DNA from: an uncultured Eubacteriales bacterium
Lineage (GTDB): Bacteria > Bacillota > Clostridia > Christensenellales > Aristaeellaceae
Direction: 5' to 3'
Assembly (NCBI GenBank): GCA_902801165.1
Contig: CADCHI010000001.1
Span: 91,186 to 155,185, forward strand
Length of the DNA: 64,000 bases
Part shown: one piece after another, positions 1 to 10,534 of the stretch
How the letters are laid out: every line of letters begins with the position of its first letter
Position numbering within the stretch: the first letter of the stretch is position 1
Program-made: the position numbers and the translations under genes
The notes under the pieces: generated by a model
What the model was told of the DNA's origin: nothing
Databases searched by the model: none
Seen by the model: the letters and a program-made list of their open reading frames with translations, nothing else

Positions 1-2090
<2,090 letters not shown>

Positions 2091-2279
2091 TACAGAATTC
2101 TCCTTGTGGCGCGCCGAATGCAGGCAGGCCGGGGAAGGGGGCGCAGGGGAGGAAAAGGCGCCGGTCGGATCCGCCGGCGGCGCAGGAGGCGCGCGCTTCG
2201 GGACCGCCCGTCGCACGGACACTGTTCGAAGTCTGCGCATATGCCGCGACAGGCACAAATGTATACATACCCACTAAAC

Positions 2280-2308
2280 ATTATATATGAATTTGTAGAT
2301 TACCGCAA
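2280..2308 (-). promoter_or_regulatory. Putative sigma-A promoter of the hybrid kinase gene
   Basis: On the minus strand TTGCGG is followed after 17 bases by TATAAT. It would give an untranslated leader of about 180 bases before the ATG at 2090. The -35 box is weak, so this is a prediction from spacing and the -10 match only. Confidence 0.45.
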
Positions 2309-2328
2309 TAGGCAAATGCGCAATGGCG

Positions 2329-2389
2329 CGCGGCAGGGGCCGATCGGAAGCGGGCGTTGGATTCTTCCGATCGGGGCGCCCCTGCCGCG
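2329..2389. repeat. Long imperfect inverted repeat
   Basis: Arms at 2329-2350 and 2364-2389 pair over 22 bases with one 4-base bulge (2374-2377). The loop is 13 bases. It is the first of three hairpins in tandem in this gene-free stretch and may be part of a compound terminator for the surface-protein gene, or a remnant of a mobile repeat. Confidence 0.6.
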
Positions 2390-2390
2390 A

Positions 2391-2435
2391 AAAGGAAGCC
2401 CCCGAAGAGCGACGGTTTCGGCGCTTCTCGGGGGC
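2391..2435 (-). terminator. Probable rho-independent terminator
   Basis: Arms beginning GCCCCCGA (2398) and ending TCGGGGGC (2435) form a stem of about 14 bases with two mismatches. On the minus strand it is followed by TTCCTTTTCG, a moderately U-rich tail. It lies downstream of the large surface-protein gene that ends at 2507. Confidence 0.6.
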
Positions 2436-2462
2436 ACGATGGGTTGATCGATTCAGTGGATC

Positions 2463-2494
2463 GCGCGCTGCCCGCGCCAAAGCGGGCAGCGCGC
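2463..2494 (-). terminator. Perfect 13-bp hairpin after the surface-protein gene
   Basis: GCGCGCTGCCCGC and its complement are separated by a 6-base loop, 12 bases after the stop codon. No U-tract follows on the minus strand, so it may protect the mRNA 3' end or pause polymerase ahead of the next hairpin. Confidence 0.5.
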
Positions 2495-2506
2495 ACTGCG
2501 ATGATC

Positions 2507-5500
2507 TCAGTTCGCGGCCAGGTAGGTGCCGAGCGTTCTCAGGAAGAACGCGCCGGTCGCGTCCACGGCCTGGCGGAGGGAATGCTGGTCCTCCTCGGAG
2601 AACACGTTGAAGGTGTGGTCCATGCCCTCGATGAAGTACGCGCGGGACATCGGATTGCCGCTGGCATCCACGATCATGCGGCTCCAGCGGGGATCGACGG
2701 TGTCGTCCTCGGTCCCGGCGATGGCCAGCACCGGCCCCATGAAGCCTTCGGAGAATTCCCTGAGCACGTCGGTATTGGCCACGTCGTCGCACCACTGGAG
2801 GCTGACGTTCAGGCTCTCACGCCAGTCGAACTCCATGACAAAGTAGCCGTTCGCCCTGGCCTCGGCGTAGTCCGCTTCCGTGAAGAAGTCGTCCAGCATC
2901 ATGTCGGGAGCTCCGGCCCAGGTGACCAGCGCCTTGAAGGTTTCCGGCTCCCAGGCGCAGGCCAGCAGCGCGTCGGTGCCGCCCTGGCTCCAGCCCATGA
3001 CGCCGATGGCGTTGCCGTCGATGCAGTCGAGGGAGGCCATGTAGTCGGCGGCGGCCTTGGCATCCGCCACGGCGGAGTGGAAGTTGTACTGCATGTAATC
3101 CGCGGCGCTGTCGCCGTTGCCGGGGAAGTCGATGCGGATCGTGGCGATGCCGTACACTTCCGCCAGTACCGGCGCGGCAAACCTGTAGCCGTCGCCCGCC
3201 TCGTCGCGGGTGGAACCGGTGCCGTGCAGCATCACGACCGCCGGGAAGGGGCCGTCGCCCTGGGGCAGGCAGATCGTGGCAGGGATATCGTAGTCCGCGC
3301 CGGCGATGCTCACGACGGTCTCTGTGCAGGTCGACTCGGCGGCTTCAATCGCGTTGCCCTCGCCGCCCTCATCAGAGAATTCATCAATTTCGCCGCCCGC
3401 GCCGGACTCGGCGGGGGATTCTGTGGCTTCGCCGCCCGCGCCGGATTCGGCGGGGGATTCCGTGGCTTCGCCGCCTGCGCCGGACTCAGCGGGGGATTCC
3501 GTGGCTTCGCCGCCCGCGCCGGACTCTGCGGGGGATTCTACGGCCTCGCTTCCTGCGCCGGATTCGGCGGGGGATTCGACGGCCTCGCCGCCCGCGCCGG
3601 ACTCAGCGGGGGATTCGACGGCTTCGCCGCCCGCGCCGGACTCGGCGGGAGATTCAACGGCTTCGCCGCCCGCGCCGGACTCGGCGGGGGATTCGACGGC
3701 TTCGCCGCCCGAGCCGGACTCGGCAGGGGATTCGACGGCCTCGCCGCCCGCGCCGGACTCGGCGGGGGATTCCGTGGCCTCACCGCCCGCGCCGGACTCG
3801 GCGGGGGCTTCCGCGACCTCGCCGCCCGCGCCGGACTCGGCGGGAACTTCCGTGACCTCGCCACCTGCGCCGGATTCGGCGGGGGATTCCGTGGTTTCGT
3901 CCTCGCTTTCGCCCTGCGCCGCGATGGCTTCCGCCATCCAGGCCGGCGTGTGGCCGGTATCGATGTAAATGCTGTCCGGGTGGACGAAGGCGGGCAGCTC
4001 CTCCGCGTCCGTGCCCATGCCGCCGGCGCTCGGCCCATCGGCGTCCGGCCCGGTGCCGGTGGGACTCATCTCGAATATGAGCTGTGTGGAATTATCACAG
4101 GTGTAGATCCCCGATTCGCCTTCGCACACATAGGCTGCGATCGTATAGACGATCTTGTCGTTCACCGCGTCGTGGGAATCCAGATGCACAGTAAATTCAT
4201 CCGCAATTGTGTCGGCGTACCAAATTTCGCTGTGCGCGACGGCGGATTCGGTGTTGCCGGGGGCATATGCGCTGTAGTCTATCCTGCGCGGCGGCATCAC
4301 CGGGCCGTCGTAGCTGGCCTCCACGCGGACGAGCGCATTGTCGCCGGACCGCCACTTGCCGTCTTCGTTGGGGCATTCGGAGAGTATTGTCGCAGTCACG
4401 ACGACCTCGCCCTTGCCCTGAGGCGTGAAGTCAAATACCAGGGTATGGTTGGCCGTCATGTAATCCGTCGTGTCCGCGTCCTTCACGTTGGCCAATGCCC
4501 GGAAGACAAATGTTTGAGTTCCTCCCGTCATCTGACCTTTGTCCAGCGTCAGTTGCACGGTGTCCGAGACCTGGTCCGTATTCTCGGCGCTGAGCGTGAT
4601 GGGTTGTTTCCCGGTTGTGTCGGCGCCTTCGATGATCAGCCGTTTGGCCGGGCTGCTGCCCAGATAGTCAGCGCTGAGCTTCACGTCTACCACATCGTCC
4701 CCGCGCCAGATGCCGTCCTCATGGGGGCATATGCTGCGCAGTTCCACGTTCAGGGACAGCTCCGTCGCTTCATCGGATGTCTGCATGATCGGCAGCTGAA
4801 CCGTGGCCGTGTTGGAGCGGGCGCTGCGGTACTCGGCGGGATAATCGCCCTCGGCCACCCAGGAGGCGCGGAAGGCGTCGCCCGTGAAGTCCTCCGGGAT
4901 GGTGACGCCGATCAGCATCGTCTTGTACTTGTAATCAATGGGACCCATATCGCCGATCATGAAGCCCGACGCGCCGTGGCCAAAGTCGTGCCAGATCCTA
5001 TCGTTGAGAATGCCGGACTTCTGGTTATCACCCGTGGCGTAGATCCGGGTCCTGGTCAGCCGACGGTTGGTGGTATCGCTGAGGGTCAGCCTCACGGGTA
5101 CGGTCATGCCGGGGGTGTAGAGGGGCCGCTCCTCCTGTACCTGGGCGGTGAGGCTCAGGAACTCCGGCAGAATCTCCCGGCAGGGTATCGAGACGTGGAT
5201 GCTGGGCGTGATGATGGTCCTTCCATCTTTCAAAAGCATGCCGCGGACGTGGACATCCGCCTCCATGGAGGCAGCGTCGCAGTCCTCCTTTTGGATCGTG
5301 TAGCTCCAGCTCGCATCCGCCGTCGCACCGGTCGTGAGGATTGTTTGTGCCGGGACGTCCTGGATATCATCCAACTTGGAGAGGATTTCCTTGTTGGGCC
5401 CGATGAAGCGCATCCCGAAGATTTCCACCGGCTCCGGGCCGACGTTTTTCACGGTCATGTGGACAGTCACCCGGTCGCCGGGGCCGTAAAGGTTCTTCCA

Positions 5501-7663
5501 GGGGGTGACGTAGTAGTCCAGACTGATGCCCGGGCTCTCTTTATCCTTTATGGAGGGATTATAGGCCAGGGACACCACCTCGGATTCCACGACCTTTGAC
5601 TTGCCCTTCTTGTCGGTATAGGTGCCGGAGAGCTGCAGGCGCAGGGCGCGGGGCTCTATGTAAGTGGGCACGGGGATGGTGGCCATCACCTGGGCCAGGT
5701 AGCCGAAGTCCGCGTCCGTGCCCATGTATTTGTTCTTCAGCTTGAACTCATCCGTCTTGAAGACTTCGTTGTGATCCGTGTTGACCTGCTTGATCGTCAG
5801 CATCAGGTTTCGGACCTCGGCAAGCTCGGGCCCTTCGATGCCGACGCGAATGGGGATGTCGATCGTGTCTCCCGCATAGACGCGGCTCACATAGTCATTT
5901 TTGTCCACGGAAAGGATGAGGGTGGGCTTGCTGGTCCCGCTCTCGTGGCCCAGCGATATCTTCGCGGGACGCCAGGTCGGGCCAAACTCCACCGTCTCCT
6001 GCTCGAGCATCCCGGTTCGCTGGTTCCTGAGATACACCGTGGCTGCGCGTTTATTCCAGCTTTCCGGCGCCTCCTTGATGTGCATATGATAGGTAAAGTC
6101 ATAGCTTTCGCCGGCTGACAACGTCATGCCTATGAGCGACCATTCATTCGCGAATGCGTCGTCAGCGTAGCCCAGGCCAAATCCCTCAAGTCTGTAGCTG
6201 CTGTAATTGTCGATGGTCAGCCGCAGTTGCACCTTCACATCGGCGCCGTCGTAGAAGGCGCTGTCCCAATCGGGAATGTCGGTGACCACGAATCTGCGCG
6301 CCGAGAAGACCTCGCCCGCGTCCTCGAAGACCGGCACGGTCGGGTTCCCGCCGCCGAAGGTGCTGTTGATGTCGCCCGGCAGGGGATCGTCGCCGGGGCC
6401 CATGCCGCCGACCATGCCGAGCCACTTCTGAACGCCCGGCCAGGCGATGCCGTCCGGCTCAAAGTCGTGGGCCTGCTCCACCGCCTTCACCGCCGCCTCG
6501 GTCTTGTTGCCGAAGATGCCGTCGGCCGCGCCGCAGTTGAAGCCGCCGGCGTTCAGCGCTCCCTGCAAATCCTTCACGCCGTCGCCCCGGTCGCCCTTGC
6601 GGTAGGTGGGCTGGGGCTCCTGCTCCTGGCGCTCCAGCTCGCCGCAGCGCTCGCAGGCGCGCTCGCGCACGCCGATGGAGAAGTCGGTCATCTCGGCGAC
6701 CACGGTCCATTCACCGAACCGGTGGCCCTTCCGGGGAACCGCTTCGGTCTCCTCCAGGCCGCAGGCCGCGCAGGCGTGCGTCTGGCTGCCCTCCTCGGTG
6801 CAGGTGGGCTCGAGGGTGACGGTCCAGTCGCCAAAGTCATGGGGGGCCTTTTCGACGGCTTCCCCTTCTTCGAACCCGCAGATCTGGCAGGTGTGGGTGC
6901 GCGCGCCCTCCTGCGTGCAGGTGGGTTCAAGGGTGACGGTCCAGTCGCCGTAGGTGTGGGGCAGAGTGTCGATGGCCTGGACATCCACGTGCCCGCACTT
7001 TTCGCAGGTGCGCGTGCGCTCGCCCTTCTCGGAGCAGGTGCTCTCCCGGGTGACAGTCCAGTCGCCATAGGTGTGGGGGAGCCTGTCGATGTCGCGCGTC
7101 TTTTTCTTGCCGCAGACGGAGCACTTGCGCTCCTCCACGCCCTTCCGATCGCAGGTGGCCTTCCGCGTGGTCTTCCACTTCCCCCACGTATGATCGACCA
7201 TGGGCGTGGAGCGGGTCTCCTTCACGCCGCAGCGGGAGCAGGTGCGGACCTCCTCGCCATCGGCGGTGCAGGTGGCGGCCCTACTGGTGGACCAGGAGCC
7301 AAAGCTGTGGCCCAGCGCGGCGGTGGAGCGGGTCTCACTCGCGCCACAGCGGGAGCAGGTGCGAACCTCCTCGCCGCCGGCGGTGCAGGTGGCATTCTTG
7401 CTGGCTGTCCAGCCGCCGAAATTGTGGCCCAGCGCGCTGCCGTTCGGTTCCCGCTTCGTGGTGCCGCAGTAGATGCACGTGTAGTTCTTGTAGCCGGGGG
7501 CGGTGCAGGTCGGTTCGGTCGAACCGGTTTGCCGCCATCCGTGGTTGCCGCCGTTGGCGGCGGAATTGGGGCTGGGGCATTCTCCGGCCAGGGCGGATAC
7601 GGGAACGAGGCCCGCGAGCATCAGCACCGCCAGCAGGATCGCCAGGATTTTTCTCGGTTTCAT
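2507..7663 (-). CDS. Large secreted multidomain surface protein ending in an alpha/beta hydrolase
   Basis: The ATG at 7663 is chosen because AAAGGGGGAA precedes it and a clean signal peptide follows (MKPRKILAILLAV to SALAGE); the frame stays open further upstream but without a signal sequence. 1718 residues. Order: signal peptide; about eight Cys-rich repeats of the CxxCG type (about residues 45-345), each resembling TCTxxGxxxRTCxxCG; a PG_binding_1 domain (KGDRGDGVKDLQGALNAGGF); several beta-sandwich modules resembling CARDB-type domains; thirteen 13-residue repeats of the PAESGAGGE type; and a C-terminal alpha/beta hydrolase with oxyanion HGTGS, nucleophile elbow GWSQGG, acid in GTEDDTVD and catalytic His in GMDHTF. 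It is probably wall-anchored through the PG-binding domain, with an acyl esterase or dienelactone-hydrolase-like activity held away from the wall by the repeats. Substrate unknown. Confidence 0.85.
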   Translation of the reverse strand: MKPRKILAILLAVLMLAGLVPVSALAGECPSPNSAANGGNHGWRQTGSTEPTCTAPGYKNYTCIYCGTTKREPNGSALGHNFGGWTASKNATCTAGGEEVRTCSRCGASETRSTAALGHSFGSWSTSRAATCTADGEEVRTCSRCGVKETRSTPMVDHTWGKWKTTRKATCDRKGVEERKCSVCGKKKTRDIDRLPHTYGDWTVTRESTCSEKGERTRTCEKCGHVDVQAIDTLPHTYGDWTVTLEPTCTQEGARTHTCQICGFEEGEAVEKAPHDFGDWTVTLEPTCTEEGSQTHACAACGLEETEAVPRKGHRFGEWTVVAEMTDFSIGVRERACERCGELERQEQEPQPTYRKGDRGDGVKDLQGALNAGGFNCGAADGIFGNKTEAAVKAVEQAHDFEPDGIAWPGVQKWLGMVGGMGPGDDPLPGDINSTFGGGNPTVPVFEDAGEVFSARRFVVTDIPDWDSAFYDGADVKVQLRLTIDNYSSYRLEGFGLGYADDAFANEWSLIGMTLSAGESYDFTYHMHIKEAPESWNKRAATVYLRNQRTGMLEQETVEFGPTWRPAKISLGHESGTSKPTLILSVDKNDYVSRVYAGDTIDIPIRVGIEGPELAEVRNLMLTIKQVNTDHNEVFKTDEFKLKNKYMGTDADFGYLAQVMATIPVPTYIEPRALRLQLSGTYTDKKGKSKVVESEVVSLAYNPSIKDKESPGISLDYYVTPWKNLYGPGDRVTVHMTVKNVGPEPVEIFGMRFIGPNKEILSKLDDIQDVPAQTILTTGATADASWSYTIQKEDCDAASMEADVHVRGMLLKDGRTIITPSIHVSIPCREILPEFLSLTAQVQEERPLYTPGMTVPVRLTLSDTTNRRLTRTRIYATGDNQKSGILNDRIWHDFGHGASGFMIGDMGPIDYKYKTMLIGVTIPEDFTGDAFRASWVAEGDYPAEYRSARSNTATVQLPIMQTSDEATELSLNVELRSICPHEDGIWRGDDVVDVKLSADYLGSSPAKRLIIEGADTTGKQPITLSAENTDQVSDTVQLTLDKGQMTGGTQTFVFRALANVKDADTTDYMTANHTLVFDFTPQGKGEVVVTATILSECPNEDGKWRSGDNALVRVEASYDGPVMPPRRIDYSAYAPGNTESAVAHSEIWYADTIADEFTVHLDSHDAVNDKIVYTIAAYVCEGESGIYTCDNSTQLIFEMSPTGTGPDADGPSAGGMGTDAEELPAFVHPDSIYIDTGHTPAWMAEAIAAQGESEDETTESPAESGAGGEVTEVPAESGAGGEVAEAPAESGAGGEATESPAESGAGGEAVESPAESGSGGEAVESPAESGAGGEAVESPAESGAGGEAVESPAESGAGGEAVESPAESGAGSEAVESPAESGAGGEATESPAESGAGGEATESPAESGAGGEATESPAESGAGGEIDEFSDEGGEGNAIEAAESTCTETVVSIAGADYDIPATICLPQGDGPFPAVVMLHGTGSTRDEAGDGYRFAAPVLAEVYGIATIRIDFPGNGDSAADYMQYNFHSAVADAKAAADYMASLDCIDGNAIGVMGWSQGGTDALLACAWEPETFKALVTWAGAPDMMLDDFFTEADYAEARANGYFVMEFDWRESLNVSLQWCDDVANTDVLREFSEGFMGPVLAIAGTEDDTVDPRWSRMIVDASGNPMSRAYFIEGMDHTFNVFSEEDQHSLRQAVDATGAFFLRTLGTYLAAN
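3390..3896. repeat. Thirteen tandem 39-bp repeats inside the surface-protein gene
   Basis: Each 39-bp unit encodes one 13-residue repeat such as ESPAESGAGGEAV. The repeats form an acidic, Pro/Ala/Gly-rich linker between the beta-sandwich region and the hydrolase. Third-position variation lets both strands stay open in more than one frame. There are no spacers, so this is not a CRISPR array. Copy number is likely to vary between strains by slippage. Confidence 0.95.
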
Positions 7664-7882
7664 CAGGATTCCCCCTTTTGGTCTTGATCTGTACACAGGA
7701 TATATGACTGATGGGAACGGGCGCGTCATGCCGGCTGGAGCCAGCATGTTTTCCAATTGATTACTGATTCCATGGAGCGGGCGGCTGTGAGCGGCCCCTG
7801 CCGGGAATCGCTCCTGCTCTGCGCCATCGCCTGATGGTTCGGATTTTCTGAAAAGGAAACAGAAATTTACCAATCCATTATA

Positions 7883-7911
7883 ATTGTAGCATAAATGGTT
7901 TGAATTGTCTA
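7883..7911 (-). promoter_or_regulatory. Putative promoter of the surface-protein gene
   Basis: TAGACA, 17 bases, TACAAT on the minus strand. It predicts a 5' untranslated leader of a little over 200 bases before the ATG at 7663. Confidence 0.5.
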
Positions 7912-7977
7912 CTGTATAGAAACAATATTGGGACGAATGATGGCCGAGACAGGCCCGCGGCCATGGAAAAAGAAAGA

Positions 7978-8015
7978 GCCCCGAAGGGCGCTGTGATTCA
8001 GGCACCCTTCGGGGC
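7978..8015 (-). terminator. Rho-independent terminator (minus strand)
   Basis: Stem GCCCCGAAGGG / CCCTTCGGGGC (arms 7978-7988 and 8005-8015). On the minus strand it is followed by TCTTTCTTTTT. It probably stops transcripts from the ABC exporter that ends at 8330. Confidence 0.7.
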
Positions 8016-8045
8016 AAAAGGAAAGGGGGGATCATTCCCAAACAT

Positions 8046-8107
8046 TGATTAGGAAAACGGAACGTTTTCCGGGTCGGCGGCCCACTTGGTGAGGACGCCG
8101 ACAATCA
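8046..8107. repeat. Two-hairpin intergenic repeat, copy 1
   Basis: Begins TGATT, ends AATCA. Hairpin 1 is GGAAAACGGAACGTTTTCC. Hairpin 2 opens GTCGGCG and closes CGCCGAC, with an inner segment differing from the other copies. It lies between the ABC exporter and its apparent terminator. The same element occurs at 25473, 30151, 30221 and 30291. Confidence 0.9.
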
Positions 8108-8228
8108 TTCCCACTCGACAGGACTTAACTGATTCTGTTTAGGAAATGATGTTCGTCCTGTTCGTGGCTCCTCTGATTATTTGATATATCCATATGATCC
8201 AGCCTATCACCCCTCCTGTTATCATTTT

Positions 8229-8246
8229 GTTATCAGCGTTGATAAC
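8229..8246. promoter_or_regulatory. Operator-like palindrome, copy A
   Basis: GTTATCA-GCGT-TGATAAC, a perfect 7-base dyad with a 4-base centre. The same dyad with another centre (GCAC) lies at 10434-10451, so the two sites bracket the ABC exporter and the small XRE gene. Likely a binding site for a dimeric regulator; which one is unknown. Confidence 0.55.
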
Positions 8247-8329
8247 AGAGAAGGGGAACTGCTGCGGATAATAGCACTGTTATTATACCAAAACACAGTC
8301 CAATTTCAAGATGCCTTGAGGGAATATGG

Positions 8330-10054
8330 TTATCTCTGGGAGACGGTGAACAGCGAATAGAAATAGCCATTCTGTTCCATAAGTTCTCCGAAAGTCCCTT
8401 GTTCCGAAACCTCGCCATTTTTCAGTGCGAACAGACCGGTACAGCGGCGAAGAATGTTTTCATCCAGGTCGTGAGTGACGATGACGCGGGTGTAGCCGTC
8501 CAGCTTCAGAATGGCGTCCAGCACCTCAAAGGAGGTCTCCGCGTCCAGGGACGCCGTGGCCTCGTCCACAAGGAGTACCGGGGTCTTCCGCAGCAGCGCC
8601 CGGGCAATGGAAATCCGCTGCCGCTCGCCGCCGGAGAGGCCGGAGCCGTTCTCCCCGCAGAGATAGTCCGCGCCCTTTTCGTCGATGAGCTTTTTCAGCC
8701 CCGAAAGCCGCACGGCGCGGTCGATCTCCTCTTCTGGGAATTCGGAGAACATGGTGATGTTGTCGCGAATCGTGCTGTTGAATACAAACACGCTCTGCTG
8801 AATGATGGACACGAGGTCGTAGAGCGAACTGGCGGAAACGGTTTTGAGTTCTTTTCCGTCATAGAGAATCTCGCCCTGATAGTTTTTCGAGGACGCCATC
8901 AGCAGATTCAGGATCGTCGATTTGCCGCTGCCGGAGCCGCCCACCAGGGCGTAGCAGCCGCCGGCGCGCAGTTCCATGTCCACGTCACACAGCACAGGCT
9001 TTCCTTCTTCATAGGCAAACGCGAGATCCTTGACCGAGATCCCCTCGGTGAGCTGCGGCGGGATCTGCTCGCCCTCTTCGGAAACATGCTTGTTCAGCGC
9101 CTGCGCCAGCTTGTCGATCAGCGAGTTGGCGGACATCATGCCGGCGAAAAACGTCGGGAACGCCTGGATGGGGCCCAGTACGTAGTTCAGCAGCTGAACG
9201 AATACGATGGCGGTACCCGCCGTGATGCCCTTACCGGAAAGAGCCAGCGCGGCGGCCACAAAGAACACGCCGAACTGCAGGATCGCGCCTGCGAAGCCTG
9301 AGGAATAGCTTACCAGAACGTTCACCTTCGTGCGTTTTTTCGAGGCTTCCGCTACGTTAGCGTTGCTGTGATCATGCAATCTGGCAATGCTTTTCTCCGC
9401 CTTAAAGCTCTTAATCACAGAGAAACCCATGAGTGCGTCCTTCAGCATGCCGGTGTAGCGCTCTTTTTGATCGGAAACGCTCTTTTCCGCGATTGCCGCC
9501 TTGTTCCCCAAAACCACGGAGACGATGATGGGCAGCAGGGAGAAACCGATGGCGATCAGCGTCAGCAGCGGGCTGTACCACAGCATGAGGCCCAGCGCGC
9601 CGACAAACGCGATGCCGACCTGTATCGTGCTCTGCAGCCGTCCGATGAAGTCCGTTTCGATGGTGTTTACGTCGTTGGAGAGCGCAGAGATATAGAGCGA
9701 GCTGTCCTCGCCGGAGAAAGCCTGAATGCCTTTTTCCATAAGCCGGTCAAAAACGTATTCCCGATACTGCTTCATTGCCTTTGCGCGGAACTCAGAGAGG
9801 AACGTCCTGTCCAGAATCCATCCCAGACCAAACAGCGCAAACGCGCCTCCCGTGATGATCAGCAGCGTGGCGAAGCCGTAGGGGCATTCTCCGGAGATCA
9901 GGTCGGCGACCTCCTTGATGAGCCAGGAGATCACCAGCTCTGCCGCAGCGCCGAACAGGGATGCGATCACCGTCATCGCCAAATTGAACTTGTTATTCCG
10001 AAACAGTTCTTTGAGAAAAGGGCGCCGCAGCGCCTTGATTTCTTTCTTATTCAT
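8330..10054 (-). CDS. ABC exporter half-transporter (fused membrane and ATPase domains)
   Basis: 574 residues, starting at the ATG at 10054, which has AGGAGA six bases upstream; a longer in-frame ATG upstream would overlap the preceding gene. The N-terminal half carries six transmembrane segments of the type I exporter fold (about residues 20-300). The C-terminal half has Walker A GGSGSGKST (Lys378), signature LSGGERQR, Walker B VLLVDEAT and the switch His in VTHDL. These proteins dimerise and export peptides, lipids or drugs using ATP. No second half-transporter is adjacent, so a homodimer is likely. It follows a small XRE-type gene by 28 bases on the same strand. Substrate not inferable. 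Confidence 0.92.
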   Translation of the reverse strand: MNKKEIKALRRPFLKELFRNNKFNLAMTVIASLFGAAAELVISWLIKEVADLISGECPYGFATLLIITGGAFALFGLGWILDRTFLSEFRAKAMKQYREYVFDRLMEKGIQAFSGEDSSLYISALSNDVNTIETDFIGRLQSTIQVGIAFVGALGLMLWYSPLLTLIAIGFSLLPIIVSVVLGNKAAIAEKSVSDQKERYTGMLKDALMGFSVIKSFKAEKSIARLHDHSNANVAEASKKRTKVNVLVSYSSGFAGAILQFGVFFVAAALALSGKGITAGTAIVFVQLLNYVLGPIQAFPTFFAGMMSANSLIDKLAQALNKHVSEEGEQIPPQLTEGISVKDLAFAYEEGKPVLCDVDMELRAGGCYALVGGSGSGKSTILNLLMASSKNYQGEILYDGKELKTVSASSLYDLVSIIQQSVFVFNSTIRDNITMFSEFPEEEIDRAVRLSGLKKLIDEKGADYLCGENGSGLSGGERQRISIARALLRKTPVLLVDEATASLDAETSFEVLDAILKLDGYTRVIVTHDLDENILRRCTGLFALKNGEVSEQGTFGELMEQNGYFYSLFTVSQR

Positions 10055-10082
10055 GATGATTCTCCTGTTCAATGAGGGATTT

Positions 10083-10235
10083 TCAAAGAGCGGTAAGCTC
10101 TTCATTATCAAATTGGTTTATCGCATAATCGACACCGTCCATTGCCGTCACCCCCAGCGCTTCGGAAAGCTGCTCCTGGGTCAGCGACCGTTCCTTGCGG
10201 AAGGCGCGGATGTTTTCTGCCAGCATCATCTTCAT
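10083..10235 (-). pseudogene. Truncated XRE-type HTH regulator (probable deletion remnant)
   Basis: Fifty codons from an ATG at 10235 with a strong AAGGAGGTG site. Residues 1-30 (MKMMLAENIRAFRKERSLTQ, then EQLSEALGVT) are the start of a classical XRE helix-turn-helix. The recognition helix and everything normally following (AVSKWE and beyond) are absent. The frame passes directly into AMDGVDYAINQF and stops. The simplest reading is an in-frame internal deletion that leaves the first helices and a tail. It could still be translated and affect the downstream ABC exporter by translational coupling or as a dominant-negative fragment, but DNA binding is unlikely. Confidence 0.6.
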
Positions 10236-10433
10236 TTGCCCACCTCCTTTGTACTTCTGTAAATGATTATAAAGCATCGGAACCGGAAATTCAACGGACC
10301 AGTCGTATCAATCGGATTTTATTTTTCCTACTGGCAGTAAGATTTTCATGCTTTGCGGATAAAAGAAATAATAGAGCAGCCGTCTATCATGAACCTATGC
10401 ACATTTCGCAACACAATATATAGTTATCAAATT

Positions 10434-10451
10434 GTTATCAGCACTGATAAC
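10434..10451. promoter_or_regulatory. Operator-like palindrome, copy B
   Basis: GTTATCA-GCAC-TGATAAC, identical arms to the site at 8229-8246. It sits upstream of the truncated XRE gene/ABC exporter pair and just beyond the guaA terminator. Confidence 0.55.
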
Positions 10452-10455
10452 ATAA

Positions 10456-10489
10456 ATACAGCAGGCACTCCGAAGAATGCCTGCTGTAT
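10456..10489 (-). terminator. Terminator-like hairpin after guaA
   Basis: Twelve-base perfect stem ATACAGCAGGCA / TGCCTGCTGTAT, 46 bases beyond the guaA stop. On the minus strand the tail is only TTTATG, so efficiency is uncertain. Confidence 0.5.
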
Positions 10490-10534
10490 AAAGCTATTCA
10501 GGATAATTCAGCACATTTTAAGCCAAAACCTGCA

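Noticed and set aside
3390-3896. Tandem repeats resembling a CRISPR array
   Set aside because: Units adjoin without spacers and are translated in frame as a protein linker; no cas genes nearby.
2357-5599. Long open frame of 1080 codons on the plus strand
   Set aside because: It is antisense to the surface-protein gene. Its repeats (GGFDGFAARAG type) are the mirror of the 39-bp units, and it has no start signal or family match.
7664-8104. Upstream extension of the surface-protein frame
   Set aside because: It would run through the promoter, a terminator and a copy of the two-hairpin repeat; the signal peptide and ribosome binding site fix the start at 7663.
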